Positions 26,135 through 34,574 of a stretch of 34,594 nt of DNA are shown here, one piece after another. The DNA is from Pseudomonadota bacterium (GTDB lineage Bacteria; Pseudomonadota; Gammaproteobacteria; Burkholderiales; Nitrosomonadaceae): NCBI GenBank assembly GCA_018241205.1, contig JAFEEI010000056.1, positions 1 through 34,594 on the forward strand, written 5' to 3'. The notes under the pieces were generated by a model. That model had not been told where the DNA came from and searched no databases. It worked only from the letters and a program-made list of their open reading frames with translations. A program made the position numbers and the translations under genes. The number at the start of each line of letters is the position of its first letter. Position 1 is the first letter of the stretch.

Positions 26135-26974
26135 TCACGAGGGCTGCGCGTTGTCACCGGGACTTGATTTCCGGTTGAGTATCAATTCGGCCAGCATGAG
26201 ATCTTGCACTTTGTCGACATCAATCCCGGCGCGAGCATCGTTCAGCATGACCAGCCGGATGTTGATGCCGGATTTTTTCGATACCGCGGCCAAGCCTTGT
26301 TGCGATGTCAGCAATCCGAACAGGTATAAAAATACCGTCTTGAATCCAAGCACTTTACCGATTAACCGCCACGGGCGTTTGCGCAAATCCTCGGCTTGCC
26401 GCCAGAATCGCACCAAGGCGCGCCCGCGCTGATTGAATGCGTACAAATTGCAGCCGCGGAATCCGCCGTCGCGTAACCGGATGATGGTACGTTTGCAACC
26501 GGGAAACGCGGTCATGATCGCTTGTTCGCTGACAGCACCCACCGCGGCGTCGCACGGTGTCACCGCAGCGTTCTGTAAGAAATCGCGCACGATGGCGGGT
26601 GTGAGCAAAGCGTGATCGGCCGTGGTTACGAGCACCGGCGTATCGAGCGGTATGTGATTGAGGCCGCTCTCCGCGCTGCGGCTGGGAGAATTCAGGTTCG
26701 GCAGCCAGGTGACTTGGCCGGATGCGATGCGCTGCTTTAATTCCGGGCAATGATCGTGCAGCGATTCCGGCGGGCCGCACAGAATAATGGTGGAAATCAG
26801 ATCGCAAGCTTGCAGAATATCCAGCACACGGATGATCATCGGAACGCCGGCAACGGGAGCGAAAGCTTTGCAGGCGGCGCCGGTATGTTGCGTGACCGGA
26901 TCCTTGCCGGTGCGGTCGGCAGCCAGAACCACGGCGGCGAATCGCTGTGCTGCTGGATTGAGTTCACCGGTCAT
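26135..26974 (-). CDS. MobA-like nucleotidyltransferase (NTP_transf family)
   Basis: This 279-residue cytoplasmic protein has a Rossmann-like nucleotidyltransferase fold. It shows the variant N-terminal loop VVLAADRTGKDP (15-26), CKAFAPVAGVPMI with a conserved Lys36, and TTADHALL (117-124), where the Asp coordinates Mg. This pattern matches MobA-like and sugar-/alcohol-phosphate cytidylyltransferases more than RNA enzymes. In this cluster it could make a CDP-activated head group for the CDP-alcohol phosphotransferase (by analogy with inositol-phosphate cytidylyltransferase), but substrate and nucleotide are unknown. It overlaps the GNAT gene stop by four bases. Confidence 0.83.
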   Translation of the reverse strand: MTGELNPAAQRFAAVVLAADRTGKDPVTQHTGAACKAFAPVAGVPMIIRVLDILQACDLISTIILCGPPESLHDHCPELKQRIASGQVTWLPNLNSPSRSAESGLNHIPLDTPVLVTTADHALLTPAIVRDFLQNAAVTPCDAAVGAVSEQAIMTAFPGCKRTIIRLRDGGFRGCNLYAFNQRGRALVRFWRQAEDLRKRPWRLIGKVLGFKTVFLYLFGLLTSQQGLAAVSKKSGINIRLVMLNDARAGIDVDKVQDLMLAELILNRKSSPGDNAQPS

Positions 26975-28122
26975 AGCGTTTTTCCATAAATACGGTAGCG
27001 TTTGTATTGTTCGCTGCCGATGCTATCGAGGATGCTGCGCATCGCAACGTTATCTTCCAGTATCCAGGACAATTCAACTTCCTTGACCCCATGCCGGATG
27101 CCGATCTGGCGTGGCGTGTCAATAACCAGGCAGGCTAGAGCCAAGCCGATCGGCGTGCTGTGATATTGTTTACGCACGCCCATCAACGGAATGCGGCCAG
27201 TGCGGATTTCATGGTTTCTGACTTTTCTGATCAATTTAAGCCAACCGAACGGAAACAGGCTGCCGTTGAGTTCGATCAGGATTTCGTTGAGATTGGGCAG
27301 TCCGACCATGAAGGCCGCGGGTTCGCCGTTGACCTCCGCGATTTGAATGTACTCGTCCGGCAACAGTAGGCGCAAACTGCTGCCCAGCTCGGCAAATTCT
27401 TCGCGCGTAAACGGAATGAATCCCCAATTTTCCGACCAGGCGTCGTTAAAAATATCGCGCAAAATTTCCATTTCCTGATCAAATTGATCACGCTTCAGGG
27501 TACGCATGGTGATTTGCGGTGCAAACCGCTTGATCACAGTTTGCATGACGTGCGGTATTTCGAAGTGAACACTGATTTTATAGGCTAACAGATCCTTTGC
27601 CGGAAGATAGCCGTGCTCTTCGAGTAAGCGGCTGTACCACGGCGCCGAATGCGGCATCATGACCACTGGTGGGGTATCGAATCCGTCGACTAAAATACCG
27701 CATTCCTGATTGATCGACAGATTGAACGGGCCGCTGACACGGCGGATCCCCCGCGCAGCGAGCCAGGCTTCCGCGTGCAGCAGCAGCGCGCTAAATACTT
27801 CCGCATCGTCGATACATTCCAGCAGGCCGAAGTGTCCGCTGTCGGCGCCGTGGTGTTGCTGGTGCAAAGAATCGATTTGCGCGCTGATCCGCCCCATCGG
27901 CTGGCCATTCCGGAATGCAACCCAGGCTTGCCATTCGCCGTGCTTGAAGTAGGGATTGAAGCGGGAAAAATGAAAACGCCGTTCCAGCCGTAACGGCGGC
28001 ACCCACATCGGATCATTCGCATACACATGCCAAGGAACATCGATAAACTTGCCCATGTCACGATACGACATGACCGGGCGCACTGTTACCCCGGAATTGA
28101 CCGGCTTATCGTGTTGAGTCAT
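26971..28122 (-). CDS. YghO-like GNAT-fold acyltransferase
   Basis: This 383-residue cytoplasmic or peripheral protein shows the features of the YghO-like group. It opens with VRPVMSYRDMGKFIDVPWHV and PMWVPPLRLERRFHF, then GRISAQIDSLH, RRVSGPFNLSINQECGILVD (about 160-180), VVMMPHSAPWYSRLLEEHGY and a C-terminal GNAT half ending in EVELSWILEDN. As I recall, the bacterial ceramide synthase of Caulobacter (bCerS) belongs to or near this group, which would make amide-linked lipids; that relation needs alignment. It is the first gene of the tight cluster and overlaps the nucleotidyltransferase gene by ATGA. No GNAT-type RGxGxG loop is obvious, which is usual for the group. Confidence 0.8.
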   Translation of the reverse strand: MTQHDKPVNSGVTVRPVMSYRDMGKFIDVPWHVYANDPMWVPPLRLERRFHFSRFNPYFKHGEWQAWVAFRNGQPMGRISAQIDSLHQQHHGADSGHFGLLECIDDAEVFSALLLHAEAWLAARGIRRVSGPFNLSINQECGILVDGFDTPPVVMMPHSAPWYSRLLEEHGYLPAKDLLAYKISVHFEIPHVMQTVIKRFAPQITMRTLKRDQFDQEMEILRDIFNDAWSENWGFIPFTREEFAELGSSLRLLLPDEYIQIAEVNGEPAAFMVGLPNLNEILIELNGSLFPFGWLKLIRKVRNHEIRTGRIPLMGVRKQYHSTPIGLALACLVIDTPRQIGIRHGVKEVELSWILEDNVAMRSILDSIGSEQYKRYRIYGKTL

Positions 28123-28215
28123 GGCAGATTAACGATATCGGTTTAATGATAAGCGTGTGAAAAAAGTTATAAATTGGTGTTGATGGCGGCGTTGATCAAG
28201 GCTGCGGAGAGCTTC

Positions 28216-28665
28216 CTAAAATTCGGTATGCTTCATCAATTTTGCCACCAATTGCTGGAAAACTACCTTGGGATCGGACTCGTTGGCGGAATTTTGCTCG
28301 GCTGCGGCGATCTTTTCATCGGTAAGGGTACGGCAAAAGTCCCGGAAATTGTTCCAATCGGTATTGTACTGGAGCAAATTTTTTTGCGGAATGAAAACGC
28401 GCAACACTTCAAAATTTTGATACATTTCCGGTAACCGGGCTGTGAGGTAATGGTTAATGTTTGCGGGCCAGCGTTTATGCTGCGGATACATATCGGCCAA
28501 TTCCGTTTCGATGGTATAGCGGAAATTTTCGATGGCCATGGCGCGGCGCTTGCGGTTGACGATATCGACCATAATGGCCACTACCCCGAGCAGGCCGAAT
28601 AAAACGAATGGCCATAATGGCACGGTTCCAAAATATGATGAGATTTGATCAAAGCTTTCGTTCAA
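28216..28665 (-). CDS. Membrane-anchored protein of unknown function
   Basis: This 149-residue protein has one hydrophobic helix near the N-terminus (about 15-36, PLWPFVLFGLLGVVAIMVDI) followed by a basic patch (NRKRRAM). A soluble helical domain with conserved-looking FRDFCRTLTDEKI follows. I do not recognise the family. Translation has no upstream ATG and seems to start at TTG 28665, with GAGAA five to eight bases before it. It lies 93 bp upstream of the YghO-like gene on the same strand and may be the first gene of the lipid cluster, but the spacing leaves this open. Confidence 0.65.
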   Translation of the reverse strand: MNESFDQISSYFGTVPLWPFVLFGLLGVVAIMVDIVNRKRRAMAIENFRYTIETELADMYPQHKRWPANINHYLTARLPEMYQNFEVLRVFIPQKNLLQYNTDWNNFRDFCRTLTDEKIAAAEQNSANESDPKVVFQQLVAKLMKHTEF

Positions 28666-28711
28666 GATGTTCTCAATTAATGTGTGTTAGAAAAATAGAT
28701 AGGTTTCAATA

Positions 28712-28861
28712 TTAAGGAAATGCTGATTAATTGACTGCACGAGCGAATCAATTCATTGCGCGGCACTCACTTTCTCGCCTATCTTTTTGATAGGTCTCGG
28801 TCGCTGTATTCCGTGCGCCTATCGTTTCGTCTCGTTCGCCGAATTAACCAGTGTTCCTTAA
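28712..28861. repeat. MITE-like repeat, 150 bp, imperfect terminal inverted repeats
   Basis: The left end TTAAGGAAATGCTGATTAAT (28712-28731) pairs with the inverted right end, which read on the other strand is TTAAGGAACACTGGTTAATT (28861-28842). There is no coding capacity. Inside is a perfect 6-bp hairpin, CCTATC (28778-28783) and GATAGG (28789-28794), around a TTTTT loop. The first 19 bases from GGAAA recur with one change at the very end of the window (34576-34594). This is the form of a short non-autonomous element moved by an IS transposase; I cannot name the IS. Confidence 0.7.
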
Positions 28862-29283
28862 GAACCTCTACCAAGAATACTGCTGAAATAAGCGGGCGCG
28901 GCTATCAGAATGGGAAAACAGACATTTATTTGTGATTTATTCCGTCATTATCACATGCTTATCCGCTTCTGATGACGCCATCCAAGGCTCGTATCTTGCC
29001 ATAGTAATATGCATGGATCAATATGATTGCTTTGTGCCGCTGACATCGGAAATTAGCCATCGAGGAAGCGCGAGCAGTCTTTCTGGAAATAAGGAATCGA
29101 TCGTATGCAACCGGTGATCGGAGCGGTTTTTTGAGTGCTTGCACTCGGTCTTCAATGGGAGCAATCATCGTCATTACTAAATTTGCATTGACCTGGTGCT
29201 GCTAATTGCGTTATTTTTGTCTGTTTTTTTGTGACAGAACCACTTATTATTCCAATTGGCTTCTTTGTTGGCATGAGCGTTTT
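28862..29283. other. Gene-poor region upstream of xseB
   Basis: About 420 bp between the repeat and xseB. Short open frames exist on both strands (for example 28959-29174 minus) but have no ribosome site and no recognisable family. The region should hold the promoter of xseB-ispA-dxs, which could not be placed with confidence. Confidence 0.4.
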
Positions 29284-29538
29284 ATGACCAAATCATCTAA
29301 ACAGGCTGCACCGCCGCAACCGGAAAGCTTTGAAGCGGCATCGGCTGAGCTGGAAAAAATCGTAACCGCCATGGAAGCAGGTCAGATGTCATTGGAAGCT
29401 TCTCTTGCGGCCTATCAACGCGGGGCGGAGCTATTACAATATTGTCAGAGTAAGCTGCAAGACGCGCAGCAGCAAGTGCGGGTGCTGGAAGCCGGTATGT
29501 TAAAAAACTTCACAAAGTCGGATAGCGATGAGCGTTGA
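29284..29538 (+). CDS. xseB: Exodeoxyribonuclease VII small subunit
   Basis: This 84-residue protein is the small subunit of exonuclease VII, which degrades single-stranded DNA together with XseA. The helical core FEAASAELEKIVTAMEAGQM followed by SLEASLAAYQRGAELLQYCQ is the family hallmark. The start at 29284 (MTKSSKQAAP) gives the normal family length; the upstream extension in the same frame is rejected. It overlaps ispA by 11 bases, the classic xseB-ispA-dxs order. Confidence 0.95.
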   Translation: MTKSSKQAAPPQPESFEAASAELEKIVTAMEAGQMSLEASLAAYQRGAELLQYCQSKLQDAQQQVRVLEAGMLKNFTKSDSDER

Positions 29539-30421
29539 TTTTCAAAGCTGGGCAAGCGGTTGCCAAACGCGGATTGAGTCATTCCTGGAGTCGCGCTTAC
29601 CCGCCAGCGACTGTGTTCCTGTACGATTGCATAAGGCCATGCGGTATTCCGTGCTGGGCGGCGGCAAGCGGGTGCGTCCGCTGTTATCGTTTGCCGCCGG
29701 TGAGCTTGCAGGCGCGGATGTTGAACGCGTCACGGTCGCGGCGGCGGCAGTGGAACTGATTCATGCCTATTCCTTGGTGCACGATGATTTGCCCTGCATG
29801 GACGACGATGTGCTGCGGCGTGGCAAACCGACCTGCCATATCGAATTCGACGAAGCGACCGCACTGCTGACCGGTGACAGCTTGCAAACGCTGGCGTTTG
29901 AGTTGCTGGCGGAAAAGCGTTTAGCGGATACGCCGGAGACACAACTGGAAATGATTGTGCAACTGGCACTGGCTTCCGGGTCGCGCGGTATGGCGGGAGG
30001 TCAGGCGTTTGATTTGGATAGCGTCGGCAAAATGCTAAGCCTGCCGGAGCTGGAATTCATGCATATCCATAAAACCGGCGCATTGATTCGCGCTGCTGTG
30101 ATGCTGGGTGCTCGTTGCGGTAGCCGCTTGGCTGATGAGCAATTGAGCAAGCTGGATCACTTTGCCAAATGTGTCGGTCTGGCGTTTCAGGTGGTGGACG
30201 ATCTGCTGGATGCCGAAGCGACCACAGCCACCTTGGGAAAAACCGCCGGTAAAGACGCGGAGAACAATAAACCGACCTATGTCAGCATTCTGGGCATCGC
30301 TCAAGCGCGTGAACTGGCGGAAAAATTGCAGCACGATGCCGATCAGGCGCTGGATGGTTTTGGCGAAGCCGCGGCAAGATTGCGTCAAGTGACCGATTTT
30401 ATAATTAAGCGTAAATTCTAA
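29528..30421 (+). CDS. ispA: Farnesyl diphosphate synthase (short-chain polyprenyl synthase)
   Basis: This 297-residue cytoplasmic enzyme condenses IPP with DMAPP and GPP to farnesyl diphosphate. The first Asp-rich motif, DDLPCMDDD (86-94), has the four-residue bacterial FPP-synthase spacing. The second is DDLLD (224-228). GGGKRVRP near residue 45 binds IPP. Product length is farnesyl by family position and motif form. It overlaps xseB at its start and lies 35 bp upstream of dxs, so precursor supply and use are co-expressed. The product also feeds polyprenyl carriers that the sugar-lipid genes at 0.3-5.6 kb would need. Confidence 0.96.
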   Translation: MSVDFQSWASGCQTRIESFLESRLPASDCVPVRLHKAMRYSVLGGGKRVRPLLSFAAGELAGADVERVTVAAAAVELIHAYSLVHDDLPCMDDDVLRRGKPTCHIEFDEATALLTGDSLQTLAFELLAEKRLADTPETQLEMIVQLALASGSRGMAGGQAFDLDSVGKMLSLPELEFMHIHKTGALIRAAVMLGARCGSRLADEQLSKLDHFAKCVGLAFQVVDDLLDAEATTATLGKTAGKDAENNKPTYVSILGIAQARELAEKLQHDADQALDGFGEAAARLRQVTDFIIKRKF

Positions 30422-30456
30422 GTTTTTCTTCTTTATTTTTTATTTTCAGGTTCTGA

Positions 30457-32301
30457 ATGTATCCACTGTTAGATACCATTAATTCACCCGCTCAGTTACG
30501 CGAATTGGAACAAAAGAGATTACCGCAGTTCGCCAAGGAATTACGTGACTTTCTCATTGAATCGGTAGCAAAAACCGGTGGACACTTGTCTTCCAATCTA
30601 GGCACGATCGAACTGACGATCGCGCTGCATTATGTGTTTAATACCCCGCATGATCAGCTGGTTTGGGACGTGGGGCATCAAACTTATGCGCACAAGATTC
30701 TGACCGGACGGCGCGACGGCATGAGCAAACTGCGCATGCATGGCGGTATTGCCGGATTTCCGCGCCGTGACGAGAGCGAATTTGATGCTTTCGGTACCGC
30801 GCATTCCAGTACTTCGATCAGCGCGGCGCTTGGCATGGCGGTCGCGGCGCGCTTAAACCATACGGACCGGCGCGCCATCGCCATCATCGGCGACGGTGCC
30901 ATGAGCGCAGGTATGGCATTTGAAGCGCTGAACAATGCCGGTGTGATGGATGCTAACTTGCTCGTTATTTTGAACGATAACGACATGTCGATATCCCGCC
31001 CGGTCGGGGCGCTGAACAATTATCTGGCTAAGCTGATGTCGGGAAGGTTTTATGCCACCGCCCGGCGCGCCGGTGAGAAAGTGCTAGGCGTCGTTCCGCC
31101 GGTGCTGGAATTGGCCAAACGCGCCGAAGAGCATGTCAAAGGCATGGTGACACCGGGTACTTTATTCGAAGAATTCGGATTTAATTATATCGGCCCGATT
31201 GACGGCCACGACCTGGATGTCTTGATTACCACGCTGAACAACATCAAACAGCTGGATGGCCCGCAGTTTCTGCACGTGGTGACCCGCAAAGGCGCCGGTT
31301 ACAAGGTGGCCGAGGAAGATCCGATTTTGTATCATGGCGTGAGCAAGTTCGATCCGAAAAAAGGGATTGTGAGCAAGTCGAACGGAAAGCCCGCTTATAC
31401 GCAAATATTCGGCGACTGGTTGTGCGATATGGCGGCGCAGGATTTGCGCTTGATCGGTATCACCCCGGCGATGCGCGAAGGCTCGGGGCTGGTGCGTTTT
31501 TCCCGGGAATATCCGGAACGCTATTTCGACGTCGGCATTGCCGAACAACATGCGGTCACTTTTGCCGCCGGTGCAGCGTGCGACGGTTTAAAACCGGTCG
31601 TGGCGATTTATTCGACCTTTTTGCAGCGCGCCTACGATCAGTTGATTCACGATGTTGCCATCCAGAATCTGCCGGTGGTGTTCGCGATTGACCGCGCCGG
31701 TCTGGTCGGTGCGGATGGGCCGACGCATGCGGGCAGCTTTGATTTGTCGTATCTGCGTTGTATTCCCAATATGACCGTCATGACGCCGGCGGATGAAAAT
31801 GAGTGCCGGCAGATGTTGTACACTGCCTTTAAGCTCGATACGCCGACGGCGGTGCGTTATCCGCGCGGAACCGGCCCGGGCGTGAAGATTCAGAAGGACA
31901 TGCAAGCATTGCCGTTGGGCCGGGGTGAAATCCGGCGGCAAGGGGAAAAGATCGCGTTGCTGGCGTTTGGCAGCATGCTGGCGCCGTGTTTGAGCGCCGC
32001 GGAAGAATTGAATGCGACGGTCGCCAATATGCGTTTTGTCAAGCCGCTGGATGACGATTTGGTGGCATCTTTGGCCGCCAGTCACGATGTGCTGGTGACG
32101 GTGGAAGAAAACACCGTGTTGGGCGGAGCAGGCGGTGCGGTAACCGAATCGCTCAACAGTCAGCGGATTGATGTCAAAGTCCTGCAACTGGGCTTGCCGG
32201 ATGTTTTTATCGATCAAGGCGATCATGCGCAAATGCTGATGGATTGCGGGTTGGATAAAGACGGTATTATTAAATCAGTGCGGGCGGTTCTGCCGGTGTA
32301 A
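30457..32301 (+). CDS. dxs: 1-deoxy-D-xylulose-5-phosphate synthase
   Basis: This 614-residue cytoplasmic thiamin-diphosphate enzyme joins pyruvate and glyceraldehyde 3-phosphate to DXP, the first step of the MEP isoprenoid pathway. It shows [10 protein letters not shown] (71-80), the ThDP/Mg motif [15 protein letters not shown] (145-159) with NDNDMSIS after it, and in the second domain [10 protein letters not shown] and [15 protein letters not shown]. Full family length. The ribosome site is AGG, about nine bases before ATG 30457. It is the last gene of xseB-ispA-dxs, and it is followed by 80 bp without an obvious terminator before folE2. Confidence 0.97.
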   Translation: MYPLLDTINSPAQLRELEQKRLPQFAKELRDFLIESVAKTGGHLSSNLGTIELTIALHYVFNTPHDQLVWDVGHQTYAHKILTGRRDGMSKLRMHGGIAGFPRRDESEFDAFGTAHSSTSISAALGMAVAARLNHTDRRAIAIIGDGAMSAGMAFEALNNAGVMDANLLVILNDNDMSISRPVGALNNYLAKLMSGRFYATARRAGEKVLGVVPPVLELAKRAEEHVKGMVTPGTLFEEFGFNYIGPIDGHDLDVLITTLNNIKQLDGPQFLHVVTRKGAGYKVAEEDPILYHGVSKFDPKKGIVSKSNGKPAYTQIFGDWLCDMAAQDLRLIGITPAMREGSGLVRFSREYPERYFDVGIAEQHAVTFAAGAACDGLKPVVAIYSTFLQRAYDQLIHDVAIQNLPVVFAIDRAGLVGADGPTHAGSFDLSYLRCIPNMTVMTPADENECRQMLYTAFKLDTPTAVRYPRGTGPGVKIQKDMQALPLGRGEIRRQGEKIALLAFGSMLAPCLSAAEELNATVANMRFVKPLDDDLVASLAASHDVLVTVEENTVLGGAGGAVTESLNSQRIDVKVLQLGLPDVFIDQGDHAQMLMDCGLDKDGIIKSVRAVLPV

Positions 32302-32381
32302 CTTTTCCGGAGTTAATTGATCTATCTATCATTTGATTCAAAGTTGCCAGCAACGGATGCCTCATCGCACAGGAGATAAAC

Positions 32382-33203
32382 ATGAATAAACAGGTGGATT
32401 TACCGATTGCCGATGTGCAAAGTTCAATCGATACCCGGCGTATTGCCATCGACCGGGTGGGAATTAAAGCGATACGCCATCCCGTGGTTGTGGCGGACAA
32501 AAGCGACGGTGTGCAGCACACCATCGCGGTTTTTAACATGTACGTGAATTTGCCGCATAACTTCAAAGGCACGCACATGTCCCGCTTCGTTGAGATTCTC
32601 AACAGCCATGAACGCGAAATTTCCGTCGAGTCATTTCAGATTATTTTGCGGGAAATGATCCAGAAACTGGAAACGGATTCCGGTCATATCGAAATGACCT
32701 TTCCTTATTTTATCAATAAATCCGCACCGGTTTCCCAAGTTAAAAGTCTGCTGGACTATGAAGTGACCTTCATCGGCGAGATCAAAAACAACGAATATTT
32801 ATTTACGATGAAAGTCGTCGTTCCGGTTACCAGCCTGTGTCCTTGCTCCAAGAAAATTTCCGATTACGGCGCGCATAACCAGCGTTCGCATGTGACGATT
32901 TCCGTGCGCACCAACAGTTTTGTCTGGATCGAGGAAGTTATCCGGATTGCCGAGACGAATGCGTCCTGCGAGCTCTACGGTTTGTTGAAGCGGCCCGACG
33001 AAAAGTATGTCACCGAGCGCGCCTACGACAACCCCAAATTTGTCGAGGATATCGTCAGAGACATCGCCGAGACGCTCAATCACGATGATCGCATCGACGC
33101 CTATGTGGTTGAATCGGAAAACTTCGAATCGATCCATAACCATTCGGCTTATGCGCTGATAAAAAACGACAAAACCCGATCCTCAGGAATATCGCTGGAG
33201 TAA
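32382..33203 (+). CDS. folE2: GTP cyclohydrolase FolE2 (type IB)
   Basis: This 273-residue cytoplasmic enzyme converts GTP to 7,8-dihydroneopterin triphosphate, the first step of folate synthesis (and of queuosine in some organisms). It belongs to the FolE2 family, not FolE. It shows [11 protein letters not shown] (61-71), the active-site cysteine region [20 protein letters not shown] (151-170, Cys153 and Cys155) and a C-terminal HNHSAYAL. FolE2 enzymes can work with Mn or Fe and are often used when zinc is scarce; no Zur box could be recognised upstream. A strong AGGAG ribosome site precedes ATG 32382. Confidence 0.95.
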   Translation: MNKQVDLPIADVQSSIDTRRIAIDRVGIKAIRHPVVVADKSDGVQHTIAVFNMYVNLPHNFKGTHMSRFVEILNSHEREISVESFQIILREMIQKLETDSGHIEMTFPYFINKSAPVSQVKSLLDYEVTFIGEIKNNEYLFTMKVVVPVTSLCPCSKKISDYGAHNQRSHVTISVRTNSFVWIEEVIRIAETNASCELYGLLKRPDEKYVTERAYDNPKFVEDIVRDIAETLNHDDRIDAYVVESENFESIHNHSAYALIKNDKTRSSGISLE

Positions 33204-33248
33204 AGCGCCGCTTTTGAAATTTTCTTACCGGTAACCGGGAAAACAATG

Positions 33249-33392
33249 TAAGGAAGCTCTGAAAAAAGTAGCGAGCGATGATCAGGCAAGGTGAAATCAA
33301 GTGAAAAAGCGCATTTACATTGAGTAAATGAGCATTTTGAGCCTGATTTCAACGCAGCTTGAACGAGCGCAGTCGTTTTTAGAGCTTCCTTA
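33249..33392. repeat. MITE-like repeat, 144 bp, near-perfect terminal inverted repeats
   Basis: The left end TAAGGAAGCTCTGAAAAA (33249-33266) pairs with the inverted right end TTAAGGAAGCTCTAAAAAC (33393-33375) with very few mismatches. There is no coding frame. An internal hairpin CATTTAC (33312-33318) and GTAAATG (33324-33330) closes on ATTGA. It lies between folE2 and the next gene. The terminal GGAA and the flanking TTA/TAA resemble the repeat at 28712, though the inner sequence differs. The source transposase was not identified. Confidence 0.7.
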
Positions 33393-33445
33393 AGCTCACT
33401 TCCGGCAACATCCTGGCTAACACTGATTAACTCAGGAGGTGCATC

Positions 33446-34561
33446 ATGTCACACACGGTCATTCAAGAACGCGCTGCTGGTGCCATTATAGGCGCTCTTA
33501 TCGGCGATGCTTTGGCGCTCGGTCCTCACTGGTATTACAATCTCGCCGAACTGCGGCGCGATTATGGCGAATGGATTACTACCTACACCGATCCGAAGCC
33601 GGGACGCTACCATAGCGGACGCAAGGCCGGACAACTCTCGCAGGCAGGCATCATTTTGACCTTGATGCTGCGTTCCCTCGTTGAATGCGGCAAATACAAC
33701 GAAGCCGATTTCTGCCGCCGGCTGGACGAAGAGCTGTTTCCGTTACTCGACGGCACACCCATGAACGGGCCGGGCGGCTACACCAGCCAATCGATTCGTC
33801 ACGCCTGGCGCTGCCGGGTGGAACAGAAATTACCGTGGGGAAAAGCAGGCGGGCATGCGGATACCACAGAAGCGATCGAACGCACACTGGCCATCGCCGT
33901 CCGTTATGCATTTCAACCGGCGGAACTTGCCATCGCGGTGGCGAACAATACCCGCCTGACGCAAATCGACGATACGGTGATCTCGATGACGGTGGCCTAT
34001 GCTGCCGTATTGAGCATGCTGGTGCAAGGGCATGCGCTGGATGCGGCGCTGTCCGGGAAATTGATGGAACTGGTGAAGACCGGAAAACTGCCGTTTCATG
34101 CCGTCACCTTCGACGATTTGCAACCGCCGCGTCCGGGCGACCCCGATCCGCCGCGCGCCGGACGATTTGCCTCGCCGGATGCGCTACTGACCCCGTCTTA
34201 CATGGCGCAAGCGGCTGCGGATGCGGCTATCCGTATCGAGCCGGCATGGAAGGTTTCGATTGTCTACGGTATGCCTTGTGCCATTTATCATCAGCTTCCC
34301 GCTGCCTATTATCTTGCCGCTCGTTTCCGCAACGATTTTGAGTCCGCGGTGTTGCACGCCGTCAACGGCGGCGGGCAAAACCTGGCGCGTGCCATTCTTA
34401 CCGGAGCGCTGGCCGGTGCGCAGGTGGGATTGTCCGGGATTCCGCAGCGCTTTATCGACGGACTGGAAGATGCGGAAATACTGATGAGTCTGGCCAAAAG
34501 TCTTGCCACTCAGGCTGGTGGTGCGGCACTGCCTGTTGATCATGAAATCTGTAGAAACTAA
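33446..34561 (+). CDS. ADP-ribosylglycohydrolase-fold protein with degenerate metal motifs
   Basis: This 371-residue all-helical protein has the ADP-ribosylglycohydrolase (DraG/crystallin J1) layout: GAIIGALIGDALALGPHWYY (12-31), HADTTEAIERTLAIAVRYAF and QIDDTVISMTVAYA in the middle, and NGGGQNLARAILTGALAGAQ near the C-terminus. Active family members bind two Mg ions through TDDT near residue 65 and GGDTDT in the C-terminal helix. Here those places read QLSQ and GGGQNL, so the acidic ligands seem absent. It may be a non-catalytic or functionally changed member. ATG 33446 has a perfect AGGAGGTG ribosome site seven bases upstream. It is not coupled to folE2; a MITE-like repeat lies between. Confidence 0.85.
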   Translation: MSHTVIQERAAGAIIGALIGDALALGPHWYYNLAELRRDYGEWITTYTDPKPGRYHSGRKAGQLSQAGIILTLMLRSLVECGKYNEADFCRRLDEELFPLLDGTPMNGPGGYTSQSIRHAWRCRVEQKLPWGKAGGHADTTEAIERTLAIAVRYAFQPAELAIAVANNTRLTQIDDTVISMTVAYAAVLSMLVQGHALDAALSGKLMELVKTGKLPFHAVTFDDLQPPRPGDPDPPRAGRFASPDALLTPSYMAQAAADAAIRIEPAWKVSIVYGMPCAIYHQLPAAYYLAARFRNDFESAVLHAVNGGGQNLARAILTGALAGAQVGLSGIPQRFIDGLEDAEILMSLAKSLATQAGGAALPVDHEICRN

Positions 34562-34574
34562 GCTCCGGTCACTA

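Noticed and set aside
28932..29174. Small open frames on both strands upstream of xseB
   Set aside because: No ribosome site, no recognisable family, and the frames oppose each other; listed only as part of the gene-poor region.
31588..32232. Long open frame on the minus strand (214 codons)
   Set aside because: It is antisense to dxs, composition is His/Arg/Gln-rich as is typical of shadow frames, and no family is recognisable.
33221..33245. Stem around CCGG after folE2 as a terminator
   Set aside because: The pairing needs a three-base bulge and there is no T tract after it; too weak to call.
33419..33436. Sequence resembling the end of the 28712 repeat just before the ribosome site of the last gene
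   Set aside because: Similarity is partial over fewer than 18 bases and there is no partner end; chance is likely.
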